Assembly (NCBI RefSeq): GCF_013408175.1
Contig: NZ_JACBYW010000001.1
Span: 806,001 to 870,000 of the forward strand
DNA: 64,000 nucleotides
Direction: 5' to 3'
Origin: Actinopolyspora biskrensis
GTDB lineage: Bacteria; Actinomycetota; Actinomycetes; Mycobacteriales; Pseudonocardiaceae
Under the pieces are notes generated by a model. The model searched no databases. It worked only from the letters and a program-made list of their open reading frames with translations, and was not told the origin of the DNA. A program made the position numbers and the translations under genes. Position 1 is the first letter of the stretch. Every line of letters begins with the position of its first letter. Positions 8,044 to 18,528 of the stretch are shown one piece after another.

Positions 8044-8098
8044 GCTGCGTCTTCTCCTTCTCGTGCTCAAGCGGGGCGGCCCTCCACGCCAGCGGCTG

Positions 8099-8845
8099 TC
8101 ACGGGTGGGCGCGCCCCGCGTTCATCACCGCGGTGAACAGGGCGCCGTCCGGGTCGTAAATCGCATGGTGATCGCCCGGGGCCCGCCGAATGCGGAACGA
8201 TCCGCCCGCATATCCTCGCCAACCCTCCATGACGGCGGGCGGAACCACCGGATCGTCCTCGGCGGCGAGGACCTCTGTGTCGCAGAGCAGCGGCTCGGCA
8301 GGGCCAGGCTGGTAGTCGGCGGCGATTCTGAGGTCGGTGCGGAGAACAGCCAGCAGTCGACGGACAAGCGACTCGTGCCCCAGGAGGGGCTCCGGCAGCC
8401 CCTTGGTCGTGCGCAGGAACTCAACTAGCTCGTCGTCGGCAAGCACGTGATATGCGTTCTTCGCGGGCAGCTGCGGCGGGCGTGCTCCCGAGATCAGCAA
8501 TGTCCTCGGCAGCGGATGCCGCAGCTCGTGCAGACACCTGGACACGGCGTAGGCGAGCAGGCCGCCAAAGCTGTGCCCGAACAGGACGTACGGCGGTCGG
8601 AGTAGCGGGAGTAGCGCTCGGGCCGTCTGGTTGGCGAGCTCGACGAGTGTGTCGGGCATCGGCTCGTCAATGCGGTTCTCCCGCCCGGGGAGCTGGACGG
8701 GGCAGAGCTCGACCGACTCCGGGAGCCGTGAGCGCCAGGAGTTGAACACGCTCGCCCCACCTCCGGCGGGGGGAAAGCAGAACCACCGCTCGGTGCCTTC
8801 GCGGTCCACACGGCCAAGGACCCATGGCGTCAGGGTGCCGGTCAC
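8099..8845 (-). CDS. Type II thioesterase
   Basis: A 248-residue alpha/beta-hydrolase that removes wrong or stalled acyl groups from carrier domains of NRPS lines. It has the family opening W-F-C-F-P-P-A-G-G-G-A-S, the L-P-G-R-E-N-R motif, the nucleophile elbow G-H-S-F-G-G with Ser92, and the C-terminal catalytic His region G-D-H-H-A-I. Its start overlaps the end of the C-A-T NRPS gene by 4 bp (8842-8845), so it is translated with it. About 55 bp separates it from the DpgC-like gene. An editing role for the whole assembly line is the natural reading. Confidence 0.92.
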   Translation of the reverse strand: MTGTLTPWVLGRVDREGTERWFCFPPAGGGASVFNSWRSRLPESVELCPVQLPGRENRIDEPMPDTLVELANQTARALLPLLRPPYVLFGHSFGGLLAYAVSRCLHELRHPLPRTLLISGARPPQLPAKNAYHVLADDELVEFLRTTKGLPEPLLGHESLVRRLLAVLRTDLRIAADYQPGPAEPLLCDTEVLAAEDDPVVPPAVMEGWRGYAGGSFRIRRAPGDHHAIYDPDGALFTAVMNAGRAHP

Positions 8846-11800
8846 GTGCCACCTCCCGGGGCTTCCAGCAGTCCGGCGATGCAGGCTCCGGTGCGGTACT
8901 CGAGGAGGTCGACGAGGTTCAGTCCGGAGGACGGCGCCAGCTCCTCGAGGCGGGTGAATAGGTCGACCATGAGCAGTGAGTTGCCGCCCAGCTCGAAAAA
9001 GTCGTCATCAGGGCCGATGACGTCGAGTCCGAGGGTCGCGGCCATGACATCCAGAACGCGATCTTCCATAGTCGAGCGCGGGGCGTCGGAGTGACGGGCT
9101 CCGCCGAACTCTGGCGGCGGCAGGCTGTTTCGATCCACCTTGCCGTTCCCGGTCAGCGGAATCCGATCGAGCCAGACGAAGGCAGCCGGAATCATGTACG
9201 ACGGTACCCGGGTCGCCATGTGCTCCCGCAGCTCGACGTCACGGGGGTGGGTATCTCCCACCAGATAGGCGGCGAGCGCCCGCCCGCCGGGCGCATCGTC
9301 GCGGACCACTGTGGCCACGGCTCTCACATCGGGATGCGCAGCCAGTGCTGCGTCGACCTCACCTAGCTCGATCCGGTATCCACGAATCTTGATCTGGTCA
9401 TCACAGCGCCCGAGGAATTCGAGGTCGCCGTCGGGCAACCAGCGGGCCAGATCACCCGTCCGGTAGATCCGGCCGCCGGGCGGGCCGAACGGATCGGCCA
9501 AGAACCGTGCGGCGGTTAGATCGGGGCGCCCGAGGTACTCGCGGGCCAACCCGTCGCCGCCGAGCCACAGTTCACCGGGGACTCCGACAGGAACGGGTGC
9601 GAGGTTCTCATCGAGGACGTAGGTCCGAGTGTTGGTGATCGGGCGCCCGAGCGGGACGGTCGGGCGAGTGGTGTCGACGGCCTCGAGGTGCTTCCACGTG
9701 GCAAAGAGGGTGCACTCCGTGGGGCCGTACACGTGGACCAGGCGCGTCCCGTCCAGGTACGGAAGCAGCTCCGCGGCACTGCTGGGCGAGAGTACGTCTC
9801 CGCCGACGAGGAGCTGCGGGACGCGAGCCAGCGCTTCGGGGAACTGCTCTGCCGCGATGTGAAGCTGGGGAGACACGAGCAGCAGCACCGTGATGCGGTG
9901 CTGCCGCAGCGCGACCTCGAGCAGGTCGGGGAACGGCAGTCCCGACGGCGGCAGCACCAGGGTACCGCCGTTCAACAGCGATCCCCACAGCTCCAACAGC
10001 GATGCATCGAAAGACAGAGGCGAGAGCTGAAGGTGCACTTCATCGGGACCGAGCCGCGCGTAGTCCGCCCCCTTGACCAGTCGGCTGAGGGCCCGGTGCG
10101 CGACGGCGACACCCTTCGGGGAGCCGGTGGAGCCCGACGTGTAGATGACGTAGGCAAGGTGCTCGGCGGTGGTCGCCACCACGGGATTGGTCGTCGGCCT
10201 GGTGGCGTCCGACCCGTCCAGCGCGTCGAGACTGATCACGTCGGCGGCTGTGACGGAAAACGCGTGCGTGTGCACATCGTTGGTGAGCACAACGCGTGCC
10301 CCGGCATCCTCCACAACGTAGGCCAATCGCTCTACGGGATGCTCGGGATCGAGTGGGAGGTAGGCCCCACCAGCTTTGAGCACTGCGACAAGGCACACCA
10401 CAGTGTCGATCGAGCGGGGCAGGCAGACGCCAACGGGGACGTCGGGTCCCACACCCCGATCGATCAGACGGTGGGCCAGACGATTAGCCCGTTCGTTCAG
10501 CTCGCCGTAGGTAAGCCACGCGCCCTCGTGCTCGACTGCCCTGGCCTCCCGGTCGCGGCTGACCTGCTCTTCGAACAGCGAGGCAGCGGTGCGGTCGCGA
10601 GGGAAGGCTCGTTCGGTGCGGTTCCACCCGGACACCACGAGGGCGCGCTCGTCCGGCGGGAGCACTGGTAACGTCGTGACCGGAGCACGCGGGTTCTCTA
10701 CGGCCGCGGCGAGGAGATGCCCGAACCTCCGCACGATCCGCTGCGCCGTGATCGGCTCGAACAGACCGGTATCGTACTCGAGGACGCCGCCGGCCGTGTC
10801 GCCGCACAGGTCGACGGCGAAGGACAGATCCCGAGTAGCCATGCTCACGGGAAGATCGACTGATGTGCATGAAACGCCGCTGTAGGCGGGCAACGTGGTG
10901 GTGCGCCTCCGCACGGCCACCCGGACCGGCACCGGCTGGCGCCCCGGGTCGCCACAGCTCCCGATCTGGTCGGCGAGCGCCCCCGGCGGAAGGGCGGCGG
11001 CGTCCATTCGAGCCCGCGCGAGCTCAGCCCCAACCTGGTCGGCCACGTCCTGGAAGGTTGAGCTCCCGTCCAGCAAGGCACTCACCACCACATCAGTCTC
11101 CGGCCGGCCGAGCAGGGTGTCGGTCTCGGCCGGAGAGGGCCGAACGGGCACGACTAGTGGAACGGCGCTTTGGGGCGTGAGGCGGGCGACCAGCGCCGCC
11201 ACGCCAGCGAACAAGACAGCGGGATCATCGGGTATCCCCCGCACGTCGCGCAGTCGGCGCGCGAGACCTGTGGGCAGAGCCAAGGGCTCGACGGCACCTG
11301 TCCGGGTCGGTCGTGGACGGTGCGGTCGGTCCGTCGGCAGGTCGAGGACAGGAAGTGCGGACAGCCGCTCGAGCCAGCGCTCCCGGGCGGCAGCGCACTC
11401 TTCGACGGACGGCCAGCCGGGTTCCGTGGCCCCGCGCGCGGGTGCCTCGGGTGCCTGTCTCAGCCGGGTGTACGCAAGGCCATGCTCGACGAGGAAGGCA
11501 TCGAGCGCTGTGGGATCGAGAGCCAGACGATGCGCTACGGCCACGAGGAGCCGGTCGCGGTCGGTTACGCGCAGCACGCGCACCCTCAGCAGCGGGCCTC
11601 GTACGAGGTCGAACGGCTCGGCTGTGACATCGACGGCATGCGCGATCGCCTCTGCCTGGTCCACGCTCACCTCGGTGAGGTCCACGTCGACCGAGCCCGG
11701 CGCGGCGGGCTGTGGTGACGTCACGTCGGGGTAGGCGGGAAAGACGGTTCGAAGCACCGGGTGCTGGCCGGTGAGGAGCCGCAGCGCCGAACGGGCCGCT

Positions 11801-11916
11801 TCTACGTCGAAGTCGCCATCGAGCCGTAGGCACCGGACGACGTGATGAGCAGGGTGCGACCAAGCAGTGGAGCCGGCTTCGGTGCGCGTGCGCGCCGGGC
11901 GGCTCGGCCCCGTCAC
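8842..11916 (-). CDS. NRPS single module C*-A-T, probable starter module
   Basis: 1024 residues. Residues about 20-420 are a condensation fold, but the usual first motif (LSxAQxRLWF) is absent and the catalytic HHxxxDG reads H-R-L-A-L-D-P at 129-135: the catalytic second His is Arg and Gly is Pro. The C domain is therefore probably inactive, fitting a chain-starting module. The A domain (about 440-940) has Y-T-S-G-S-T-G-S-P-K-G and Y-G-P-T-E. By eye against GrsA its specificity letters are D-A-L-L-L-G-V-L-F-K, suggesting a hydrophobic, probably aliphatic, residue. The T domain carries G-G-N-S-L, and no TE or E domain follows. The gene overlaps the upstream P450 gene by 4 bp and the TEII gene by 4 bp. 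The coupled P450 may oxidise the tethered amino acid, as OxyD- or NikQ-type systems do. Confidence 0.9.
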   Translation of the reverse strand: MTGPSRPARTRTEAGSTAWSHPAHHVVRCLRLDGDFDVEAARSALRLLTGQHPVLRTVFPAYPDVTSPQPAAPGSVDVDLTEVSVDQAEAIAHAVDVTAEPFDLVRGPLLRVRVLRVTDRDRLLVAVAHRLALDPTALDAFLVEHGLAYTRLRQAPEAPARGATEPGWPSVEECAAARERWLERLSALPVLDLPTDRPHRPRPTRTGAVEPLALPTGLARRLRDVRGIPDDPAVLFAGVAALVARLTPQSAVPLVVPVRPSPAETDTLLGRPETDVVVSALLDGSSTFQDVADQVGAELARARMDAAALPPGALADQIGSCGDPGRQPVPVRVAVRRRTTTLPAYSGVSCTSVDLPVSMATRDLSFAVDLCGDTAGGVLEYDTGLFEPITAQRIVRRFGHLLAAAVENPRAPVTTLPVLPPDERALVVSGWNRTERAFPRDRTAASLFEEQVSRDREARAVEHEGAWLTYGELNERANRLAHRLIDRGVGPDVPVGVCLPRSIDTVVCLVAVLKAGGAYLPLDPEHPVERLAYVVEDAGARVVLTNDVHTHAFSVTAADVISLDALDGSDATRPTTNPVVATTAEHLAYVIYTSGSTGSPKGVAVAHRALSRLVKGADYARLGPDEVHLQLSPLSFDASLLELWGSLLNGGTLVLPPSGLPFPDLLEVALRQHRITVLLLVSPQLHIAAEQFPEALARVPQLLVGGDVLSPSSAAELLPYLDGTRLVHVYGPTECTLFATWKHLEAVDTTRPTVPLGRPITNTRTYVLDENLAPVPVGVPGELWLGGDGLAREYLGRPDLTAARFLADPFGPPGGRIYRTGDLARWLPDGDLEFLGRCDDQIKIRGYRIELGEVDAALAAHPDVRAVATVVRDDAPGGRALAAYLVGDTHPRDVELREHMATRVPSYMIPAAFVWLDRIPLTGNGKVDRNSLPPPEFGGARHSDAPRSTMEDRVLDVMAATLGLDVIGPDDDFFELGGNSLLMVDLFTRLEELAPSSGLNLVDLLEYRTGACIAGLLEAPGGGT

Positions 11917-13214
11917 GGGTCGCCCTCCACGGTGCGACTGAGCGCCCGCTGCTCCCCCAACGCGGGACCACCGGGTCGCGGCACAGTTCGCACGGGCAGG
12001 TTCTTGATCCCGGCGATGAACGTCGATTGCAGGTGGCGGGGCTCCCCGGCGAGCTCAATGCGTTCGAAGTTCCGCCCGATCTCGTCGAACAGCACGTTGA
12101 GCGCGAGTCGGGCGACGTGGGCTCCGAGGCAACGGTGGGCGCCTACCCCAAATGCGATGTGGCGGTTGGGGCGGCGGTCGACGGAGAACCGGAAGGGGTC
12201 GGGGAACACCCGCTCGTCGCGGTTGGCCGATCCGAGCCATGCGGACACCGGCTGGCCGGCCCCGATGATGGTGCCGTGCATCCGCACCTCTTTGGTTGTG
12301 TGCCGCAAGGCGTGGTTCGCAGGCGACGCCCAGCGCAGGATCTCTTCCACCAGGGCTGGCGTGTCCCCCGTCGCCAGCCAGCGGGCGTGCTCGGCCGGGT
12401 TCTCGAGCAGGGCGAGCAAACCAGCGCTGGCCACATGCGACGTGGTGACCGTGGCGCCGATCAGCAGGCTGTAGGCGTTGAGGATCACCTCCTCGCGGGT
12501 CAGTGCCGCGTCGTCCCGCGCTGCTCGGAGGAGGGCACCTATGAGGTCGTCAGCCTCGGCCCGGTCGGGACGCGCCACCTCGGTGTGGAAGTAGAGGAAG
12601 ATCTCCGAGTGGGCCCTGCTCAGCACGGCGGACCTGGCCGCGCCGGGCTGAGCATAATCGGGGTCCGACTCGGCGACGGCCGCGTACGTGGCACTCGTGA
12701 GCCCGGCCCACGAGCGCTCCGGGATACCGAGGAGCAGGCCAGCTATCCCAATCGGGTAGAATGCCGCCTGAGCTGCGAAGTCCCAGGTTTCCGGGGAGGC
12801 ACCCGGCGCCAGGACCCGCCGCGTGAGCTCGCGTAGAGCGGGTTCGAGTTCGCGGACCGCCTGCTTGCTCAGGCGTGGGGCCAGGGGCGCCTTGAGGCGT
12901 CCGTGCAACGGAGGGTCGGTGACCGCGAGCATCTTGCCACCGGCGATGTCGGTTTCGCCCAGAGTCGTGAGGATGTTTCCCCGCGCGGCCGTAAACTCGC
13001 CGTGCTGGCCGAGTACCCTGGCTACGTCATCGTATCGCGTGACGGCCCAGAACTCCGGCGTCGAAGCCCGGGGACATTGGCGGTAGACCGGGGCATGATC
13101 TCGAAGTCGCGTCCATATCGGGTGCGGGTCACCGAGACCGAAAAAACACGGATCGGCGAGGTTAACAGAGTCGATATCGTTATTTGCGTGCGTCTCGCCA
13201 GTGCTGATTCGCAC
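11913..13214 (-). CDS. Cytochrome P450, first gene of the C-A-T operon
   Basis: Haem monooxygenase of about 433 residues. The haem-binding loop is F-G-V-G-A-H-R-C-L-G with Cys362, and the K-helix ExxR is V-E-E-I-L-R-W. The I-helix reads I-G-A-T-V-T-T-S: the acid that normally precedes the conserved Thr in proton delivery is Val256. A GTG at 13214 with GAGGG seven bases upstream is the preferred start; the open frame extends further up to a TTG at 13301, which lacks support. It overlaps the C-A-T NRPS by 4 bp, so it most likely acts on the amino acid or peptide bound to a carrier domain, for example beta-hydroxylation. Substrate is inferred from context only. Confidence 0.88.
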   Translation of the reverse strand: MRISTGETHANNDIDSVNLADPCFFGLGDPHPIWTRLRDHAPVYRQCPRASTPEFWAVTRYDDVARVLGQHGEFTAARGNILTTLGETDIAGGKMLAVTDPPLHGRLKAPLAPRLSKQAVRELEPALRELTRRVLAPGASPETWDFAAQAAFYPIGIAGLLLGIPERSWAGLTSATYAAVAESDPDYAQPGAARSAVLSRAHSEIFLYFHTEVARPDRAEADDLIGALLRAARDDAALTREEVILNAYSLLIGATVTTSHVASAGLLALLENPAEHARWLATGDTPALVEEILRWASPANHALRHTTKEVRMHGTIIGAGQPVSAWLGSANRDERVFPDPFRFSVDRRPNRHIAFGVGAHRCLGAHVARLALNVLFDEIGRNFERIELAGEPRHLQSTFIAGIKNLPVRTVPRPGGPALGEQRALSRTVEGDP

Positions 13215-14262
13215 GGTCAGCCCTCGGTGCGCAACGTCATCGACTTGTCTACGCGCTGGCGAGTAAGCATAAAGACTCCTAAATCGCAGCGATGACGCCA
13301 AAACAATTCATACACTGCACGACGCCGGCCGTCGGCGCAACCCTGTCCTTGATCATTCGCTGGTGGTGCGGGTCGGGCTCGCCCTTCATGACTGATGATC
13401 TTCATTTCCGTTCTTGAAGGGGGACGGACGTGGTCGGGTAACCGACGGCGCGACGACCGGACAGGGTAGTTCCATCGGCACCCATCTGGTCGATGACAGC
13501 AGCGATCGACAATGGTGTCCTGGGAGCAGGAATGGCACTCCTGGCAGCGACCAAGCTTGATGTGAGAGCCGCAAGATCCCTACTGGAAACCGCGCCGGCG
13601 TCCACACCACGATCGTGTGTCGTCGCAGTTCAGCGCCTGCTCACCGCCACTTTGATCTTCCGTTTGCGTTCGCCGCGGACGATCCTGGCGACGGTGTGCA
13701 GCGCTATCAGCAATGATCAAGGAGAACGATGCGAGACGGACATTCCCTCGTTGACAGCCGCACAAGCGCATGTTCAACTCAGCTGGACACTGCGGAACGC
13801 AGGAGACGCTCGCAAGAGAGCAAGGGCTCAGGGGTCGGCTCGGGGATTCCATGGATCACGAAGACAGTCATGTCCGGCGAGAATTGTGGCACAGAATTTC
13901 GTGGGGCATCCGCGCACCGTTTGAGGAATGTCGTCCAACGGACTCGTCAGGCTCGGCAGGCTGCGGTGGTCCAGCAGACAAGCGAATTAACAGCATTATC
14001 TTCCTGCCGGCCTCAGCTTGCCGTCCCGCAGCCGGATCCGGAATACGATGAATTCTGACTGCAGTCTTTATCTCCTTGTGACAGCGTATGAAGCCCGAGA
14101 AGACAGGCTCACCGACATCCACGCGCTCCCGAAGGAACGCGGATCGGCTCGGCTCGCGCTACGCGGGCGCCCGATAGCCGGGGAAGTGACAGTCTGCCCG
14201 AGAACCGGAAAGGTCGGCGAGTCCGAGCCGCGTCGGCAGTCAGCCCAGCAGGGACTTCCTAC
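13215..14262. other. Divergent promoter region of the two NRPS operons
   Basis: A 1.05-kb gap between the minus-strand P450 operon and the plus-strand NRPS genes; both promoters must lie here. One possible small frame, 13729-14058 (109 codons), has a good AAGGAG site five bases before its ATG, but its codon use is unlike nearby genes and no family is recognised. I see no pathway regulator gene in the gap. Confidence 0.45.
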
Positions 14263-17200
14263 ATGATCCCGCTCTCTCACGCGCAGCGGCGCCTGTGGTT
14301 TCTGAGCCAGGTGGAAGGTCCGAGCGGAACGTGGAACATGCCGTTCGCTCACCGGCTGCGCGGCCCGCTTGACCAGGATGCCCTATACGCGGCCGTCGAC
14401 GATGTGCAACGCCGCCACGAGGTGCTGCGCACAGTGGTTGTCGGAGACGACGAGCCACACCAGATGATCGTGGCTGAGGAACGGGCGACGGTACCCTGGG
14501 ACGTCCGGTCCGTATCGCCTGAGGACGTGCTCAACGTGCTGGGCGAGGAATACCGGAGACCTTTCGACCTCGCGACCGAGTTCCCGATCCGCGCCTCGCT
14601 GTTCCGTCTCGGCCCCGACGATCACGTCCTGTTGGTCATGACCCACCACATCGCTTGCGACGGCTGGTCGATGGTGCCGTTGGCGGCGGACCTCGCCACG
14701 GCGTACGACGCTCGCCTGAAGAGGCTGGCACCGGCGTGGGATCCCTTACCGGTCCAATACGCCGATTACGCGCTGTGGCAGCGGGAGCTGTTGGGCGACG
14801 CTTATGACGAGAAAAGCATCCTCGCGCGACAGTCGCGCTTCTGGCAACAGGAGCTCGCTGGGGTTCCCGAGGCCGTGTCACTGCCGTTCGACCGTCCTCG
14901 TCCGTCCGAGTCGTCCCGACAAACGGCGTTCCTGGAGATCGACATCGGCGCCGATGTGCATCGCCAGTTGAACACCCTGATACGCGACACCGGAGCCAGT
15001 CTTTTCATGCTGCTGCACAGCGGTCTCGTCGCGTTGGTGTCCCTCTTGGGGGGTGACACGGACATCTGCGTGGGCGCTCCGGTCGCCGGCCGCACGGACG
15101 AGGACCTGGACGGGCTCATCGGCTTCTTCGTCAACACTCTGGTGCTGCGTACCGACGTCTCGGGCCATCCGTCCTTTTATCAGCTCGTCGACCAGGTCCG
15201 TCAGAAGACCATCTCGGCCTACGACCATCAGGATATTCCGTTCGAGTACCTGGTCGAGATCCTGAGCCCGCAACGTTCGCTCGCGCACGCCCCCCTGTTC
15301 CAGATCATGCTGATCCTTCAGAACGAGCCGGCGACCGATATGGAGCTCGCGCATCTTGACGTCGAGCCCGTCCGGGTCGCAGCTTCGGCCGGTAACTCGG
15401 CATTCGACCTCAGCTTCAGCCTCTGGGAGCGGCGCGGCGAGGACAGGCCGTTGGGACTCTACGGTTTCATCGAGTACTCCACCGACCTCTTCGATCGGAC
15501 CTCCGTCGAGTACCTAGCCGAACGATGGGTACGGCTGCTGGACATCGCGAGCCGGACACCGTCGTTGCCGATTACCCGGATCGACGTGCGCACCGTCGCT
15601 GAGTGCGCGGATCCGGTGGTGTCCTCCGAGGCTCGACGTCGACCTGCGGCGACGCTCCCCGAACTGTTCCAGCAACGGGTTCACAGCAGCGCCGGGGCCC
15701 CCGCCGTGGTGACCGGCGCATCGACCACGACGTATGGCGAACTGGAGGACAGGGCGAACCGGCTCGCCCACTTGCTGATCTCCCGGGGAGTTGGGCCCGA
15801 GGACGTCGTAGGCATCGCCATACCACGCTCAGTCGATCTCATCGTCGCCGTCCTCGCGACGGCGAAGGCCGGTGCAGCCTTCCTGCCGTTGGACGTCGTC
15901 TATCCCGTTGCGCGGATCCGCTTCATGCTCGGCGACGCCCGACCGGCGATCCTCCTGCAGACGCAGGTCACCGCCGAGATAGTGGACGTCGCGACACCCC
16001 CCCGGCTAACGATCGATGCGCCCGACATCGTCGCCGAGCTGACCCGCAGGTCCGCGGAGGCCCCCCGGGACACCGATCGACACAGCCCATTGCTCCCGCT
16101 GCACGCGGCGTACCTGACCTACACGTCCGGCTCGACCGGAGCGCCCAAGGCCGTGGTCACACCCCACGCTGGCCTCGCCCCGCTGGTTTCGTCGCAACGC
16201 GCGCGGCTGGACGTCAGCACCGACAGCCGAATCCTTCAGTTCTTCTCGCCCAGCTTCGACGGGTCGGTGTGGGAGCTGTGCATGGCGCTGCTGGTTGGCG
16301 GGGCCGTCGTCCTCGCCGAGCCGGAAGAATTGGTGCCTGGGCCCCTGTTGGGGCGGGTCGCCACCGCCATGCGCATCACGCACGTGACGCTTCCACCGCT
16401 CGCGCTCAGCGCCATCCCGGTCGACGTCGGTCTGCCACCTGGGACGACGGTGATGCTCGTGGGAGAGGCCGCGCCGCCGCACGTCATCTCGCAGTGGTCC
16501 GGTCACCAGCGCGTGATCAACGTGTACGGGCCCACCGAATGCACGATGATCGCGACGATCAGCGACCCGATCACAGCCGGAGCCGACGACACACCGCCCT
16601 TGGGCGATCCGGTCGCCGGTACGCAGCTGCTCGTCCTCGGCCGCGGTCTGCAACCGGTACCGCCTGGCGTCGTCGGCGAGCTATACATCACTGGTTCGGG
16701 TGTGGGGCGTGGCTACGCGAGCCAGTTCGCCCTGACCGCGCAACGCTTCGTCGCGTGCCCGTACGGCCCACCGGGTAGCCGTATGTACCGCACCGGGGAC
16801 CTCGTCCGACGCACCGCGCAAGGTCATTTGGAGTTCGTGGGACGGGCGGATCAGCAGGTCAAGATCCGCGGCTACCGCGTCGAGACCGGCGAGGTGGAGG
16901 CGGTTCTGGCCGACAACCCCGCCGTAGCCCAAGTGGCAGTCGTTCCCCAGATCGACAGCATGGGCACCAACCGCCTGATCGCTTATGTCGTGGTCGAGGA
17001 TGGCGCCGAGAACGAACCGAATCTGCGCGACTTCGCGCGGGAGCGGCTACCGGACTACATGCTGCCAGCGGGTGTCGTTTTCCTCGACAGCCTGCCTACG
17101 ACCCCCAACGGCAAGCTCGACCGCGCGGCGCTGCCCGGGCCAACGTTCCAGACGGATCATTCCGGTGCGCTCCCCGCGACCCCACGGGAGAGGATCCTCG

Positions 17201-18210
17201 CCGAGCTCTTCGCCGAGCTGCTCGGCCTGCCCGAGGTCGGGGTGCGCGACAACTTCTTCGAGCTCGGCGGGCACTCGATGCTGGCCCTCCGCCTGATAAA
17301 CAGGGTCCGCGCGACGCTGGGTACCGAGCTGACGTTGAGCGCGCTGTTCCAGGCGCCCACTGTGGCCGATCTCGTCCGGAGAATGAGCACGGACGACCGC
17401 GACACGACCTTGGACGTGGTCGTACCGCTCAGGGAGGGCGGAGCGGCGACGCCCCTGTTCTGCTTCCATCCCGCCGGTGGTCTCAGCTGGTCCTACGCCG
17501 GTCTCCTGCGCCATCTCGACGCAGCTCATCCGATCTACGGCGTTCAGGCGCGAGGCCTCGCTCGTGATGAGCCGATGCCGTCGACGATCACCGAGATGGC
17601 GGCCGACTACGTCGACCAGCTCCGCCGCCTCCAGCCGACCGGTCCCTACTGCTTGCTCGGCTGGTCCTTCGGAGCCGTCGTCGCGCACGCCGTGGCTACG
17701 CAGCTGCAGGAGGAGGGCGAGGACATCGCCCTCCTCGCGCTCCTCGACGGCTACCCCGGATGGGCGCCAGCAGCGTCCGGCGCCGACGACACACCGCAGC
17801 GTCTCCTCGCTGACCTGCTGCAGCTATTCGGCTGGGAAGCAGCCGAGCTGGACACCGACGACCTCACCCCGGCCACAGCGGTTGAGATCCTACGTCGGCG
17901 CGACGGCCTGACTGCGGCGATCGACGAGGAACGCATCCTCGCCATCACCCGCATCATGAGCCGCAGCGGTGCGCTGCTGCGCGAGTTCACACCGAGGACG
18001 TTCCGCGGCGACGTCGTCGTGTTCGCCGCCTCGAAGGGGCAGCCCGCCGACGTGCCGTCGCCGGAAGCGTGGGGTGACTACGTGCACGGCCACCTCGCAG
18101 TGCACTACCTCGACTGCACGCACGAGCAGATGACGAGTTCAGCATCGCTGGCCACCGTCGCGCAGGTTCTCGCACCCCGGCTAAAGGGGTCCGGCGGGTG
18201 CGAGCGGTGA
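14263..18210 (+). CDS. NRPS termination module C-A-T-TE
   Basis: 1315 residues. The C domain opens [12 protein letters not shown] and has an intact H-H-I-A-C-D-G motif (His128, His129). The A domain holds [10 protein letters not shown] and V-Y-G-P-T-E; its eye-aligned specificity letters are D-G-W-T-L-G-V-M-I-K, with no match I can name. The T domain has L-G-G-H-S-M. A C-terminal thioesterase of about 250 residues follows, with L-F-C-F-H-P-A-G-G and the nucleophile G-W-S-F-G at Ser1135, so this enzyme adds the last residue and releases the product by hydrolysis or cyclisation. It is encoded ahead of the trimodular enzyme that should act before it. MbtH follows 48 bp downstream. No epimerase domain is present. 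Confidence 0.92.
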   Translation: MIPLSHAQRRLWFLSQVEGPSGTWNMPFAHRLRGPLDQDALYAAVDDVQRRHEVLRTVVVGDDEPHQMIVAEERATVPWDVRSVSPEDVLNVLGEEYRRPFDLATEFPIRASLFRLGPDDHVLLVMTHHIACDGWSMVPLAADLATAYDARLKRLAPAWDPLPVQYADYALWQRELLGDAYDEKSILARQSRFWQQELAGVPEAVSLPFDRPRPSESSRQTAFLEIDIGADVHRQLNTLIRDTGASLFMLLHSGLVALVSLLGGDTDICVGAPVAGRTDEDLDGLIGFFVNTLVLRTDVSGHPSFYQLVDQVRQKTISAYDHQDIPFEYLVEILSPQRSLAHAPLFQIMLILQNEPATDMELAHLDVEPVRVAASAGNSAFDLSFSLWERRGEDRPLGLYGFIEYSTDLFDRTSVEYLAERWVRLLDIASRTPSLPITRIDVRTVAECADPVVSSEARRRPAATLPELFQQRVHSSAGAPAVVTGASTTTYGELEDRANRLAHLLISRGVGPEDVVGIAIPRSVDLIVAVLATAKAGAAFLPLDVVYPVARIRFMLGDARPAILLQTQVTAEIVDVATPPRLTIDAPDIVAELTRRSAEAPRDTDRHSPLLPLHAAYLTYTSGSTGAPKAVVTPHAGLAPLVSSQRARLDVSTDSRILQFFSPSFDGSVWELCMALLVGGAVVLAEPEELVPGPLLGRVATAMRITHVTLPPLALSAIPVDVGLPPGTTVMLVGEAAPPHVISQWSGHQRVINVYGPTECTMIATISDPITAGADDTPPLGDPVAGTQLLVLGRGLQPVPPGVVGELYITGSGVGRGYASQFALTAQRFVACPYGPPGSRMYRTGDLVRRTAQGHLEFVGRADQQVKIRGYRVETGEVEAVLADNPAVAQVAVVPQIDSMGTNRLIAYVVVEDGAENEPNLRDFARERLPDYMLPAGVVFLDSLPTTPNGKLDRAALPGPTFQTDHSGALPATPRERILAELFAELLGLPEVGVRDNFFELGGHSMLALRLINRVRATLGTELTLSALFQAPTVADLVRRMSTDDRDTTLDVVVPLREGGAATPLFCFHPAGGLSWSYAGLLRHLDAAHPIYGVQARGLARDEPMPSTITEMAADYVDQLRRLQPTGPYCLLGWSFGAVVAHAVATQLQEEGEDIALLALLDGYPGWAPAASGADDTPQRLLADLLQLFGWEAAELDTDDLTPATAVEILRRRDGLTAAIDEERILAITRIMSRSGALLREFTPRTFRGDVVVFAASKGQPADVPSPEAWGDYVHGHLAVHYLDCTHEQMTSSASLATVAQVLAPRLKGSGGCER

Positions 18211-18258
18211 CGGTGTCCGCGTTGACCATGTAGGTGACGGCGACGGGAGAGCAGTGAG

Positions 18259-18492
18259 ATGAATCCGTTTGAGGATCCCGACGGGCAGTACTACGCCCTG
18301 GTCAACGACGAGGGGCAGTACTCCCTGTGGCCGGCGTTCGTTGACATTCCCGCAGGCTGGCTAGTTAGCCACGGCCCTGATGTACGCGACGCCTGTCTCG
18401 CGCACATCTCTGAGTACTGGACGGACATGCGCCCGAAGAGCCTCGTCGACGCCATGGAGAACCGGGACCACTCAGATCCGGGACGGTCATAG
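18259..18492 (+). CDS. MbtH-family NRPS accessory protein
   Basis: A 77-residue chaperone-like partner that binds and activates A domains. The signature is complete: [10 protein letters not shown], then P-A-G-W, then C-L-A-H-I, then W-T-D-M-R-P-K-S-L. It lies between the two plus-strand NRPS genes with a GGGAGAG site before the ATG and is evidently in the same operon. One copy probably serves all five A domains of the cluster. Confidence 0.95.
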   Translation: MNPFEDPDGQYYALVNDEGQYSLWPAFVDIPAGWLVSHGPDVRDACLAHISEYWTDMRPKSLVDAMENRDHSDPGRS

Positions 18493-18528
18493 GGCCGTTT
18501 CTCCGCGACATCGTGGAAGGATGTTCAG

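Noticed and set aside
13729-14058. 109-codon frame with good ribosome site in the divergent promoter region
   Set aside because: Codon use is unlike neighbours and no homology is recognisable, so it is kept only as a note, not a gene call.
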